DNA from: Desulfovibrio cuneatus DSM 11391
GTDB taxonomy: Bacteria > Desulfobacterota > Desulfovibrionia > Desulfovibrionales > Desulfovibrionaceae
Assembly (NCBI RefSeq): GCF_000430005.1
Contig: NZ_AUCY01000018.1
Coordinates: 1 to 64,000 of the forward strand
Length of the DNA: 64,000 nt
Direction: 5' to 3'
Made by a program: the position numbers and the translations under genes. Under the pieces are notes generated by a model. That model saw only the letters and a program-made list of their open reading frames with translations, did not search any database and was not told where the DNA came from. Shown here one piece after another: positions 56,115 through 64,000 of the stretch. The stretch's first letter is position 1, and each line of letters starts with the position of its first letter.

Positions 56115-56220
56115 AGAATCCAACAATTCATTGCACAATGGTCTCATAACGGGTTTATCAACACATTGGGGGGGCTATGGCCTCCCCAATTGTGCTTTTA
56201 TCTTTGAAATCAGGTGCCCT

Positions 56221-56949
56221 ATGCCAATTCTTGTCCATGTATGTTGCGGGCCATGCGCTATTGCGGTGCTGGAAGCCTTGCAGCAGGAGCAACACGAAAT
56301 TGCCGCCTTTTTCTACAACCCCAATATTCACCCCCTGGCAGAATACCTGCGCCGCCGGGAAGGGGCTATGCAAACGGCTGCCCTGTATGACGTACCTGTG
56401 ATTTTGGCAGACACCCTGCCGGAAGAAGCACAGCACCTTGCCCTAGTGCCCCCCAATTTCCCGTGGCCCAGTCAGGAGCAGGGGGAAACGGACAAACCCA
56501 GTGCCCCAGCAGGCACTGCCCTTGCGCCCCTGCCCCAAGTGCCCCTTTCCGCCCGGCACCCTGTGCCCCCGGCAGTAAACCCCGTGCCCTGGTTACGTGC
56601 CATGCATGGGCATGAAGGGGAGCGCTGCCTGTTTTGCTGGTACAGCCGCCTGGAAGGCACAGCCCGCTACGCCAAGGCCCACGGATTTGAGGCCATTACC
56701 ACCACCTTATTTTATTCACGCTACCAAAACCAGGAACAGGTGCAACGCATGGCAGCCCTTGCCGCACAGGCCCATGGCGTAACAGTCTATTACCAGGACT
56801 TTCGCCCGCTGTGGCAACGCGGGGTTGACCTTTCCAAGGCCAAGGGCATATACCGCCAACAGTACTGCGGTTGCGTGTTCAGTGAATATGAACGGTATGC
56901 CAAGCAGTTGCACACAGAAATAGGGAACACATACCTCAAAACGGAATAG
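56221..56949 (+). CDS. queH: Epoxyqueuosine reductase, QueH type
   Basis: Reduces epoxyqueuosine to queuosine in tRNA; an iron-sulfur alternative to QueG. The 242 residues carry all the family cysteines: HVCCGPC (Cys8, Cys9, Cys12), ERCLFC (Cys136, Cys139), and YCGC (Cys216, Cys218), plus KAKGIYRQQ. A Pro/Ala-rich insertion at about residues 75-125 makes it longer than usual (about 200). AGG lies before the start. The last codons and stop come from a family A remnant. Confidence 0.93.
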   Translation: MPILVHVCCGPCAIAVLEALQQEQHEIAAFFYNPNIHPLAEYLRRREGAMQTAALYDVPVILADTLPEEAQHLALVPPNFPWPSQEQGETDKPSAPAGTALAPLPQVPLSARHPVPPAVNPVPWLRAMHGHEGERCLFCWYSRLEGTARYAKAHGFEAITTTLFYSRYQNQEQVQRMAALAAQAHGVTVYYQDFRPLWQRGVDLSKAKGIYRQQYCGCVFSEYERYAKQLHTEIGNTYLKTE

Positions 56950-56961
56950 ATCCGCGTTTCC
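56937..56961 (+). repeat. Family A remnant overlapping queH 3' end
   Basis: CAAAACGGAATAGATCCGCG plus TTTCC matches the right arm CCAAACGGAAAAAATCAGCG plus TTTCC. The queH TAG stop lies inside it. Confidence 0.55.
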
Positions 56962-57003
56962 TACGCCAGACACCAAGGGCACCACGCCCACACAGGAGAA
57001 TAT

Positions 57004-57807
57004 ATGAGCATTATTACTGTTAACCCCGAGTTGTGCCGCAAAGATGGAATTTGCTCCAGAGTATGCCCCACCCGCCTTATTGTGGGCGAAGTGGGCGCTG
57101 TGCCCACTGAACGTGAGGGCGGCTCCTGCATTCAATGCGGGCAGTGCATGGCCTTTTGCCCCCACGGTGCCATTCGGGTACAGGGGCTTAACCCAGCCCT
57201 GGCCCGGCCTGTAAACCGCAAGCGCCTGCCGGAAGCATCTGATGTAGATATTCTGCTGCAAAGCCGCCGTAGCATTCGCCAGTACAAGCAAACCCCGGTG
57301 CCCAAAGATGTGCTGGAAGGACTGCTGCACACCGCAGCGTATGCCCCCACGGCAAAGAACAGCCGCAGGTTGCGCCAGGTGGTGGTGTATGATGCCGCCA
57401 ACATGAAGGCCCTGGGCGACTGCATTGCAGATTGCCTTGCCAATGACAAAAGCGAGAATCCCCTTATTGCCGAAGGCCGCGCCCTGGCCCTGGCCTGGCG
57501 CAAAGGCCTTGACCCCATTTTACGCGGTGCCCCCCACCTGGTAATGGTGCTGACCCCCAATGACCACTGGGCCGTTATTGATGCAGCCATTTACCTGACT
57601 TACCTGGAAATTGCGGGCCACGCCCATGGCGTTGGGGCGTGCTGGGCCGGGTATGTTACCACTGTGGCCAACCACTACCCTGCCGTGGCCGCCCTGCTGG
57701 GCGTGAAGGAAGGGGAAATTGTGGCTGGCGGGCAAATGATGGGCTTGCCGAGTTTGTTGCCCATGAATATGGCGCCCCGTGCCCCCTATCCTGCCACCTG
57801 GCTCTAA
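57004..57807 (+). CDS. Nitroreductase fused to 2[4Fe-4S] ferredoxin domain
   Basis: A 267-residue flavin-dependent oxidoreductase. The N-terminal 60 residues hold ferredoxin-like cysteines: Cys11, Cys17, Cys21-Pro and Cys42, Cys45, Cys48, Cys52-Pro. The nitroreductase fold follows (RRSIRQYK near 88-95, YAPTAKNSR near 112). The ferredoxin part likely feeds electrons to FMN. The true substrate is unknown. GGAG precedes the start. It is close to queH but has its own spacing, and its TAA stop merges with a family C element. Confidence 0.9.
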   Translation: MSIITVNPELCRKDGICSRVCPTRLIVGEVGAVPTEREGGSCIQCGQCMAFCPHGAIRVQGLNPALARPVNRKRLPEASDVDILLQSRRSIRQYKQTPVPKDVLEGLLHTAAYAPTAKNSRRLRQVVVYDAANMKALGDCIADCLANDKSENPLIAEGRALALAWRKGLDPILRGAPHLVMVLTPNDHWAVIDAAIYLTYLEIAGHAHGVGACWAGYVTTVANHYPAVAALLGVKEGEIVAGGQMMGLPSLLPMNMAPRAPYPATWL

Positions 57808-57932
57808 TTCATAGTCTTTTTGTTTCTGCCTGCGTCAGGTTCGCTCCGTGCGACGCTCATGTATGTCTCAATACACATCGCTCCGCACGCAGCTTCCCTT
57901 CCTTGGCAGAAAGCAAAAATCCTTATGAATTA
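57805..57932 (+). repeat. Family C palindrome at nitroreductase stop
   Basis: TAATTCATA / TATGAATTA terminal arms, with TTTCTGCCTGCGTCAGGT and CCTTGGCAGAAAG inside. It begins with the TAA stop codon itself. Confidence 0.88.
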
Positions 57933-57949
57933 CGGAAATGCTGATTTTT

Positions 57950-58106
57950 GGTGAGGCCCTGCCTCCCCAAACCCCACCGCCAAGGGCATGATGCCCTTGG
58001 AACCCGCATCTACGTTCACCTTCCCGCCTTGCGGGAAGGTGAACGAAAATGGGGGTCAAGGGGAATGATTCCCCTTGCAGGGGGTTTGGGGGACAGCGTC
58101 CCCCAA
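57950..58106 (+). repeat. Family B palindrome, complete copy
   Basis: The outer arms match other copies. The central stem is CGTTCACCTTCCCGCC / GGGAAGGTGAACG, different from the two other full copies yet still self-complementary. Confidence 0.85.
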
Positions 58107-58150
58107 TTATACCCACAAGCTGCGCATTATGCGCCAAAGGTTTTGTTGCT

Positions 58151-59065
58151 ATGAAATGCAGCCGCTGCAAGGCCCCTGCCGTTGTTTCCCTGCCCAGCCA
58201 CCACAGTGCGTTTTGCGAAGCCTGTTACCTGGATTTTTTCACCAAGCAGGTGGAAAAGGGCATTCGCAAGCAGAAATTATTCACCCATGAAGACAGAATT
58301 CTTGTGGCCCTTTCCGGCGGCAAGGATTCTTTGGCCCTGGTGTATGAACTTCAGTTGCAGGGGTATAACGTTACGGGCCTGCACATTGACCTTGGCATTC
58401 CCAGTTCCTCTGCCCCGGCCCGCAACAGTACGGAAGCGTTTTGCACCAAGCACAACATTCCGCTTTTAGTGAAGGAAATGGAAAAAGAAGGGCTGGCTAT
58501 TCCCATGGTAAAGGAGCGGCTACGCCGCCCTGTATGCAGCGCCTGCGGGAAAATTAAGCGCCATTTTTTCAATAAAATTGCTCTTGAAGAAGGGTTTACG
58601 GTGCTTGCCACAGGGCACAACCTGGACGACGAAATTGCCCGCCTGTTCAGCAACACCATTCGTTGGGACATTCCGTACCTGGGGGACCAGGGCCCTGCCC
58701 TGGAAGCAGACGACGAACATGGCGGGTTTATTCGCAAGGTAAAGCCCCTGTGGCGCTTAAGTGAGTGGGAAACCGCCAACTACGCTTTTTTACGCGGCAT
58801 TGAAAACCACTATGCCTCGTGCCCTTACAGCAAAGGGGCCAGCTTCACCTTCCACAAGCAGGTGTGGGCCACCATTGAAAACCACATGCCAGGCCGTAAA
58901 ATTGATTTTTACCAGGGCTTTCTGGAACGCGGGCAACCCCTGTTTGCCCAGGCTTCCGAAAAACAAAGCGACCCGCTGCACCCGTGCCAGCGCTGCGGTT
59001 TTCCTACCTCTGCCGGGGTGTGCGGCGTGTGCCGCATTCGGGAAGCATTGGCTGAAGGGCAATAA
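58151..59065 (+). CDS. TtuA-like tRNA 2-thiolation enzyme
   Basis: A PP-loop ATPase of the TtuA/Ncs6/TtcA group. The 304 residues have an N-terminal zinc site (Cys3, Cys6, Cys22, Cys25), the PP-loop SGGKDS (55-60), three cysteines placed like the TtuA 4Fe-4S ligands (Cys129, Cys132, Cys224), TGHNLDDE, and a C-terminal zinc site (Cys279, Cys282, Cys291, Cys294). Two zinc sites flanking the core favour TtuA over TtcA. It probably thiolates a tRNA uridine; the position is not certain. AAAGG lies upstream of the start. Confidence 0.87.
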   Translation: MKCSRCKAPAVVSLPSHHSAFCEACYLDFFTKQVEKGIRKQKLFTHEDRILVALSGGKDSLALVYELQLQGYNVTGLHIDLGIPSSSAPARNSTEAFCTKHNIPLLVKEMEKEGLAIPMVKERLRRPVCSACGKIKRHFFNKIALEEGFTVLATGHNLDDEIARLFSNTIRWDIPYLGDQGPALEADDEHGGFIRKVKPLWRLSEWETANYAFLRGIENHYASCPYSKGASFTFHKQVWATIENHMPGRKIDFYQGFLERGQPLFAQASEKQSDPLHPCQRCGFPTSAGVCGVCRIREALAEGQ

Positions 59066-59161
59066 CCCGGCAACGGCATACCCCGCAGGGCTGTGCACAA
59101 CGGGACATGATGCAAACAAGCACACAACACGACGTGTGGTACTCTTTTTGAATTGATAGAT

Positions 59162-59167
59162 TATAAT
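59162..59167 (+). promoter_or_regulatory. TATAAT box close to the phosphoethanolamine transferase start
   Basis: A perfect -10 hexamer 13 bp before the ATG at 59181. The -35 region (around 59139-59144) is poor. If used, the 5' leader would be under ten bases. Confidence 0.35.
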
Positions 59168-59180
59168 AGGATACCATTGC

Positions 59181-60770
59181 ATGATGCCGTTGTTCTCTGC
59201 GCAAACGCCTTCCCCCTTCCCGCTGTTCCGCCGTGGCCGTGTGGTTATTACCTCCGGTTCCCTGTTTTTTCAGGCCCGCTATGCCTGCCTGCTGCTGGGG
59301 CTGGCGTTGCTGGCTTCGTTGCTGTACAACCCCCTGCTGGCGCGGGTTGGGGCAGCCCCGGAATATGCGTTTGCCTTACTGCTTTCTTCCCTGGGGCTGG
59401 TGCTGGGGGTGTACCTGTTGCATTGCCTTGGCAAAGTTGGGCTGGTACTGGCCCCGCTATTTGGCCTTGTGCTTTCGCTGTTCACCTATATTACCGCCCT
59501 GTATTACCTGGAGCCTGGGCCTTCCTTCATCGGGGCCATGGCTGAAACAACAGGCGAAGAAGCAGGGGTGTACATTACCTTTGCCTCGGTGGGCACAATA
59601 CTGGCTGGGGTAGCTGCCTACACCGGGGTGGTGTGGCAAACACGCCGTTTTTTTTCCCACCTCAATGTTTTTATCCTGGTCTTTTTCGGTATTCACCTGC
59701 TGTTTGCCCAGTCTAACAACCTTACCCGCCACGCCACCAAAGAAATGCGCCATGCTGCCAAGTGGAGCATGGAATACCTGACAGACCCCATAAAGTATGC
59801 CTTGCAGTATGTGAATGGGGAAAAAGGCCGGGTAGATACCCTGCGCAACCTGCCCAGTGCGGCGGCGTTTCCTGCCAGCCTGCGCCCGCAGGAACCGTTG
59901 ACCATTGTGCTGGTTGTGGGGGAATCGTTGCGGGCTGACCACCTGAGCATGAATGGCTATGCCCGCAGCACAACACCGCTGCTGGCAAAGGAACGGCTGG
60001 TGAACTTTCCCCGTACCCGCTCCACCGCCGCCTGGACGCGGGAATCCGTTATTGGCATATTCACCAACCGCCTGCCAGAACAGGAACAAAGCAGCCACGG
60101 TTCGTTTGTAAGCATTTTGCAGAAGCTTGGGTTTACGGTAGCCACCTACAGCGCCAATACAAAACCCAACCGAAGCGATTATTCTTTCGCCATTCTCACT
60201 GAAGGGGCCAAGCGTTTTTACTCCCCCCGGCCAGACATGATTATGGTGGGGCAACTGCAACAACAACTGGACGCTGCCCAGGGGTTTTCCCTGCACATTC
60301 TTTCGCCCTATGGCAGCCATTTTGGCTACCGCGACGGCTACCCCAAAGAAGACGCCGCCTTTACCCCGGACGATTACAACTACCCCCTGAGCACCAGCGA
60401 AATTCCTACCATTATCAACAGCTACGACAACACCGTGCTGTATACAGACAAAGTACTCAGCGCCGCCATTGACCTGTTGCGCTCAAAGAATGCCGTGCTT
60501 ATCTACGTTTCCGACCACGGGGAATCGCTGGGCGAAGAAGGCCGCTTTTTCCACGGGCAAAACACCGCGGCAGAACAACGGCAAGTGCCCTTTTTCCTGT
60601 GGTTTTCCGAAAGCTTCCGGGCCGCAAACCCTGCTATTATTGCAGCCCTGGAAGGCCACACCAAAGAACAGGTACACCACAGCAATCTGTTCCACACCCT
60701 GCTTGGCATTGCGGGCATTAGCACCCCCCTGCGCGACCCGGCCCGCGACCTGACCCAGGTGCAACCGTAA
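59181..60770 (+). CDS. Phosphoethanolamine transferase, EptA/CptA type
   Basis: Transfers phosphoethanolamine from phosphatidylethanolamine to a surface glycan such as lipid A or LPS core; periplasmic sulfatase-fold domain on a membrane anchor. The 529 residues have five N-terminal TM segments (about 30-175). The catalytic domain shows VVGESLRADH (zinc Glu), the likely nucleophile Thr286 in WTRESV, and YVSDHGESLGE. Activity on lipid A would alter cationic peptide sensitivity; that is inference. A TATAAT lies just upstream. It converges on the lactate dehydrogenase gene. Confidence 0.85.
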   Translation: MMPLFSAQTPSPFPLFRRGRVVITSGSLFFQARYACLLLGLALLASLLYNPLLARVGAAPEYAFALLLSSLGLVLGVYLLHCLGKVGLVLAPLFGLVLSLFTYITALYYLEPGPSFIGAMAETTGEEAGVYITFASVGTILAGVAAYTGVVWQTRRFFSHLNVFILVFFGIHLLFAQSNNLTRHATKEMRHAAKWSMEYLTDPIKYALQYVNGEKGRVDTLRNLPSAAAFPASLRPQEPLTIVLVVGESLRADHLSMNGYARSTTPLLAKERLVNFPRTRSTAAWTRESVIGIFTNRLPEQEQSSHGSFVSILQKLGFTVATYSANTKPNRSDYSFAILTEGAKRFYSPRPDMIMVGQLQQQLDAAQGFSLHILSPYGSHFGYRDGYPKEDAAFTPDDYNYPLSTSEIPTIINSYDNTVLYTDKVLSAAIDLLRSKNAVLIYVSDHGESLGEEGRFFHGQNTAAEQRQVPFFLWFSESFRAANPAIIAALEGHTKEQVHHSNLFHTLLGIAGISTPLRDPARDLTQVQP

Positions 60771-60824
60771 CTGATAAGCAGGCCTTGTAACCCATTAAGA
60801 ATACGCCAATTCCCACAAGTAATG

Positions 60825-60868
60825 AACAAACCCCTGCCAGCCCGTTACAGGCCAGCAGGGGTTTGTTT
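60825..60868. terminator. Bidirectional terminator
   Basis: AACAAACCCCTGC / GCAGGGGTTTGTT with a 17-nt loop and T-rich flanks. It lies between convergent genes. Confidence 0.8.
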
Positions 60869-60913
60869 ATTGCGCTGTCAAAAGCCGTGTGAACTCAGGG
60901 TCACTCGTTCCCT

Positions 60914-63900
60914 CTATCGTTTTTTACCTTTCCCGCCATGGGTATTCTTGCCCTTTCCCGGCTGAATGTTGCCCGCTGGTGCAGGCTTTTGGGCTGTGGG
61001 CTCAGGATTTTTTGCCACAGGGACAGGTGTTTCAGCCACTGGTGCAGTCTTCTCAGGCACAGTCACAGGCAGTGAAGTCACATGCACTGCCGGGGTTGCG
61101 TCTTGCTTCACCATGGGGCGTGATTCCGGCTTCACCACAAGGGCTGTGGCGTTTGCGTTTTCCGGGGTGGCCTGTTCCTTCACCTTGGAAGCACGGGTGG
61201 CTTCATCAATAAGGAACAAGATGGAATAATACGGAATGCCCCCGTGCAGGGAAAGGCCAATTTGGCAGGTGCGGCTTGTGGAATAGCCAGCTTCGCATTG
61301 GCATACCTGCATGCGCAAATCCTGCAAGGCAGAATCGTTCAGTTCCGGGTGGGTAAAGCCCCTGTCCCCGGCAAAGCCGCAACAATCAATGCCTTCTGGT
61401 TCCACCACTGTTTGGGCACACAGCCTTGCCACCTGGGCAAGCTTTTGGGTGAGCCCCAATTTACGCACAGAACAGGTGGCATGCACAGCCACCGTTTTAG
61501 GCAGGGTGGAAAACTCCAGGCGGTCTTTGAGGTATTCCAGGGTAAAGCTGACAGGCTCATACAGTTTCAGGCGTTTATCCAAGGTTTCCTTCATGTGCAA
61601 AAGGCACGGGCTGGTTTCAGAAAGCACAGGATAATTGCCATTGTTAGTGGCCTGTAGCAGGGCGGCGTTAAGGGCTTCTTCCTTGGCAGCGGCCTGGGGG
61701 CGTAGCCCCTTGCTGGCAAAGGCCATGCCGCAGCACAGTTTTTCCACCTCTGCCGGGATAATGACATCAAATCCGGCTTTCAGCAGCAGGGCAATGGCCA
61801 CTTCCGGTTCCGTACGTTTATCATGATGTTCTGCCCCTGGGCCCATGGTGCGGCTAATGCAACTGGGGAAGTACACCACTTTATCACGATTCCCGTTCAA
61901 CGCTTCTGCCTTGCTCAGTTTTTTGCCACCAGTGGGCATGGCGCGGTTCCAGCTTGGGCTTGTTTTCAGGGAAACAAGGCGCAGCAGGCTGGAGCCGTTT
62001 TGCATAACCCGGTACCCCACAGTGCGGCGGGTGGCGTCTGCGGCGGTAAGCATCATGGAAACAGTGCGGCACACCCCGTCAAAGTGACGGGCCACAAACC
62101 CGGCAACAGCGTTGGCAACCTCCCCAACCTGTTGTGCCCGCACATCTTTAATAAAAGCCCCGGTGTTAATGCCAAGGGGGCAGCGGGTGCCGCACAGGCC
62201 ATCGGTAGCACAAGTGGCATTGCCCAGGTAGTCAAAGCCTTTTTCCAGGCTTTTCAGGTCGGCGCTGCGCACAGCACCGCTACGCACCCCCTGAATTTCC
62301 CGCCAGGCCGTAATGCGCTGGCGCGGGGTCAGGGAAAGGTTGCGGGAAGGGCAGGCCGGTTCGCAAAAACCGCATTCCATGCACTTGTCAATGCTTTCTG
62401 CCGCCGGGTGCTGGGGCTTCAAGTTTTTCAGGTGGGAGCGGCTGTCGGAGTTCAGCACAACGCCGGGGTTCAAAATACCGCTGGGGTCCAGCAGATTTTT
62501 AATGGAATGCATGAGTTTGAAAGCGGCTGTGCCCCACTCCATTTCCACAAACGGGGCAATATTACGGCCCGTGCCGTGTTCTGCTTTCAATGAACCGTCA
62601 TACTTGCTGGTAATGGTGGCGCACAGGTCGTCCATAAAGGCGGCATAGCGGGCCACTTCTTTATCAGAGCTGAAGTCCTGGGTAATAACAAAGTGCAGGT
62701 TGCCGTCGCGGGCATGGCCAAACACCGGGGCTACGGTGTATTCATGCTTGGCAAACAGCGCTTGCAGGTCCAGGGCAGCATCTGCCAGCTTTTCAATGGG
62801 AACGGCCACATCTTCAATAAGCAGTGAAGTGCCAGTTTTACGCAGCCCGCCCACGCTGGGCAAAATGCCTTTGCGCACCAGCCACAGGGCTGCGGCCTTT
62901 TCCGGGTCTGCCGTAAAGGCACCGGGCAACACGGTGGGATGCTGTTGCAGCAGGCGTTCCACTTCGGTAATTTGTTCCTGCAACACACTGGCAGAACCTG
63001 CCCGCGTTTCCATAAGCAGGGCGCACACGTCCGGGCCAAGGGCTTCCAGCCCTTCGGGCAGGCCGGGCTGGCCTTCTACGGAGCGCAGGGAAGCGCGGTC
63101 CAGCAGCTCAATGGCGGAAAGCGGAGCCTTGTTCAGGGTAATGGCGGCTTCGCACGCGGCGTGCATGGAAGGGAAAAAGAACAGGGCAGAAGCCTTGTGC
63201 TTATGCTCTTCCACCGTACGGTAGGTGACCTCGGCAATAAAGCCAAGGGTGCCTTCCGAGCCCACCATAACGTGCTGCAAAATTTCAAAGGGGTCTTCAA
63301 AATCTACCAGGGCGTTCAGGCTATAGCCTGTGGTGTTTTTAATCTTGAATTTTTTGCGAATGCGCTCTGCCAGGGGTTTGTCTGCCATTACCCCGTCGCG
63401 CAGGCTTTTGAGCCCTTCAAGAATATGGGCGTGGCTGCGGCTGAACAGGGCCCGGCTTTTGGCGTCTGCCGTGTCCAGCACGGTGCCATCAGCCAGAATA
63501 AGCCGGGTGGAAATGACGGTTTTGTAGCTGTTGTCTGAAGTGCCGCAACACATGCCGCTGGCGTTGTTGGCCATGATGCCGCCAATTTTGCAGCTATCAA
63601 TGGAAGCCGGGTCTGGCCCGATTTTTCTGCCAAACTCGGCCAGAATGGTGTTGGCCCGGCCACCAATAATGCCTGGCTGCAAGGTAATGGTTTCCGCGTT
63701 AGCGCCCACCGTAAAGTTGGTCCACCCACGCCCAAGGCGCACAAGAATGGAGTCCGTTACGCCCTGCCCGGAAAGGCTGGTGCCTGCGGCCCGGAAGGTG
63801 ACTGGCAAGCGAAAACGCTGGGCCAGCACAAGCACTTGCACCACTTCGGCTTCTGTTTCTGCATCCAGCACAATTTTTGGCACAAGGCGATACACGCTAG

Positions 63901-64000
63901 CGTCTGTGCCATAAGCCAAGGTGCGGAGGGGGTCGGTATACACGCGCTCTTCCGGAAAAAATTCCTGGAGCGCAGTGAGAAATTCTTGGTATTCAACAGG
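60914..64000 (-). CDS. FAD/Fe-S D-lactate (or 2-hydroxyacid) dehydrogenase fusion, partial
   Basis: A GlcD-GlcF type fusion. The visible 1,028 residues start mid-frame at the window edge; coding continues upstream through EEFL-like sequence, and the GTG at 63941-63943 is not the true start. The order is an FAD-binding domain (RAAGTSLSGQG, GPDPAS), an FAD oxidase C-terminal domain, a ferredoxin domain (CMECGFCEPACPS and CGTRCPLG), two CCG motifs (CCGMAF, CCGFAGDRGF), and a Pro/Lys/Thr-rich tail of about 95 residues. D-lactate oxidation with electrons to the quinone pool is the usual role in sulfate reducers; substrate specificity is inferred. The 5' end lies beyond 64000. Confidence 0.88.
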   Translation of the reverse strand, partial: PVEYQEFLTALQEFFPEERVYTDPLRTLAYGTDASVYRLVPKIVLDAETEAEVVQVLVLAQRFRLPVTFRAAGTSLSGQGVTDSILVRLGRGWTNFTVGANAETITLQPGIIGGRANTILAEFGRKIGPDPASIDSCKIGGIMANNASGMCCGTSDNSYKTVISTRLILADGTVLDTADAKSRALFSRSHAHILEGLKSLRDGVMADKPLAERIRKKFKIKNTTGYSLNALVDFEDPFEILQHVMVGSEGTLGFIAEVTYRTVEEHKHKASALFFFPSMHAACEAAITLNKAPLSAIELLDRASLRSVEGQPGLPEGLEALGPDVCALLMETRAGSASVLQEQITEVERLLQQHPTVLPGAFTADPEKAAALWLVRKGILPSVGGLRKTGTSLLIEDVAVPIEKLADAALDLQALFAKHEYTVAPVFGHARDGNLHFVITQDFSSDKEVARYAAFMDDLCATITSKYDGSLKAEHGTGRNIAPFVEMEWGTAAFKLMHSIKNLLDPSGILNPGVVLNSDSRSHLKNLKPQHPAAESIDKCMECGFCEPACPSRNLSLTPRQRITAWREIQGVRSGAVRSADLKSLEKGFDYLGNATCATDGLCGTRCPLGINTGAFIKDVRAQQVGEVANAVAGFVARHFDGVCRTVSMMLTAADATRRTVGYRVMQNGSSLLRLVSLKTSPSWNRAMPTGGKKLSKAEALNGNRDKVVYFPSCISRTMGPGAEHHDKRTEPEVAIALLLKAGFDVIIPAEVEKLCCGMAFASKGLRPQAAAKEEALNAALLQATNNGNYPVLSETSPCLLHMKETLDKRLKLYEPVSFTLEYLKDRLEFSTLPKTVAVHATCSVRKLGLTQKLAQVARLCAQTVVEPEGIDCCGFAGDRGFTHPELNDSALQDLRMQVCQCEAGYSTSRTCQIGLSLHGGIPYYSILFLIDEATRASKVKEQATPENANATALVVKPESRPMVKQDATPAVHVTSLPVTVPEKTAPVAETPVPVAKNPEPTAQKPAPAGNIQPGKGKNTHGGKGKKR

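Noticed and set aside
61244-61657. Plus-strand frame opposite the lactate dehydrogenase
   Set aside because: The minus-strand gene has clear Fe-S and CCG motifs; this is its shadow.

Overview
The window looks like chromosome of a sulfate-reducer-type member of the Desulfovibrionaceae (inference). The clues are a stand-alone IMP cyclohydrolase domain, a GlcD-GlcF type D-lactate dehydrogenase fusion, a DUF4911 gene, a giant RTX adhesin with a FecR-like N-terminus, and intergenic palindromes of the type common in Desulfovibrio genomes. Gene density is high. Nearly all genes are housekeeping or anabolic, and I see no phage, plasmid, transposase, CRISPR array or tRNA.

Layout. 1-5 kb (minus strand): arginine deiminase (arcA), its antiporter (arcD) and a second APC-family antiporter. 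5.3-9.1 kb (plus): a membrane-anchored alpha/beta hydrolase and adenine deaminase (ade). 9.3-26.7 kb (plus): an MBL-GAF-HD-GYP-like signalling protein, a CHASE2 protein whose cyclase domain has lost its catalytic residues, and a 4,214-residue RTX/Calx-beta adhesin. Together these may be a surface-attachment module. 26.9-30.2 kb (minus): hisH-hisF and a Csd4/Pgp1-like peptidoglycan carboxypeptidase. 30.6-33.2 kb (plus): a leader peptide and attenuator, then acetolactate synthase ilvB-ilvN. 33.4-37.3 kb (minus): secA-argJ. 38.0-41.7 kb (plus): a PhoU-like/Pit phosphate transport pair and a third APC antiporter. 41.9-51 kb (minus): mtaB-DUF4911, a MoaD/ThiS-like beta-grasp protein, hflX-recD2, and fabI followed by two tiny ORFs and the IMP cyclohydrolase. 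51.1-55.9 kb: divergent hisD (minus) and an RNase E/G with a 465-residue N-terminal disordered extension (plus). 56.2-60.8 kb (plus): queH, a ferredoxin-nitroreductase, a TtuA-like tRNA thiolase and a phosphoethanolamine transferase. 60.9 kb to the end (minus): D-lactate dehydrogenase/Fe-S fusion, cut by the window edge.

The most unusual feature is the intergenic DNA. At least four families of long imperfect palindromes fill most gaps. Family A is ERIC-like (about 125 bp) with more than a dozen full or partial copies. Several copies start exactly at the stop codon of the neighbouring gene. In families A, B and C the paired arms differ between copies yet stay complementary, which points to selection for or maintenance of a folded structure. 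A second strong regulatory signal is a textbook attenuator ahead of ilvB: a Leu/Ile/Val-rich leader peptide, a terminator, and an 11-bp alternative pairing.
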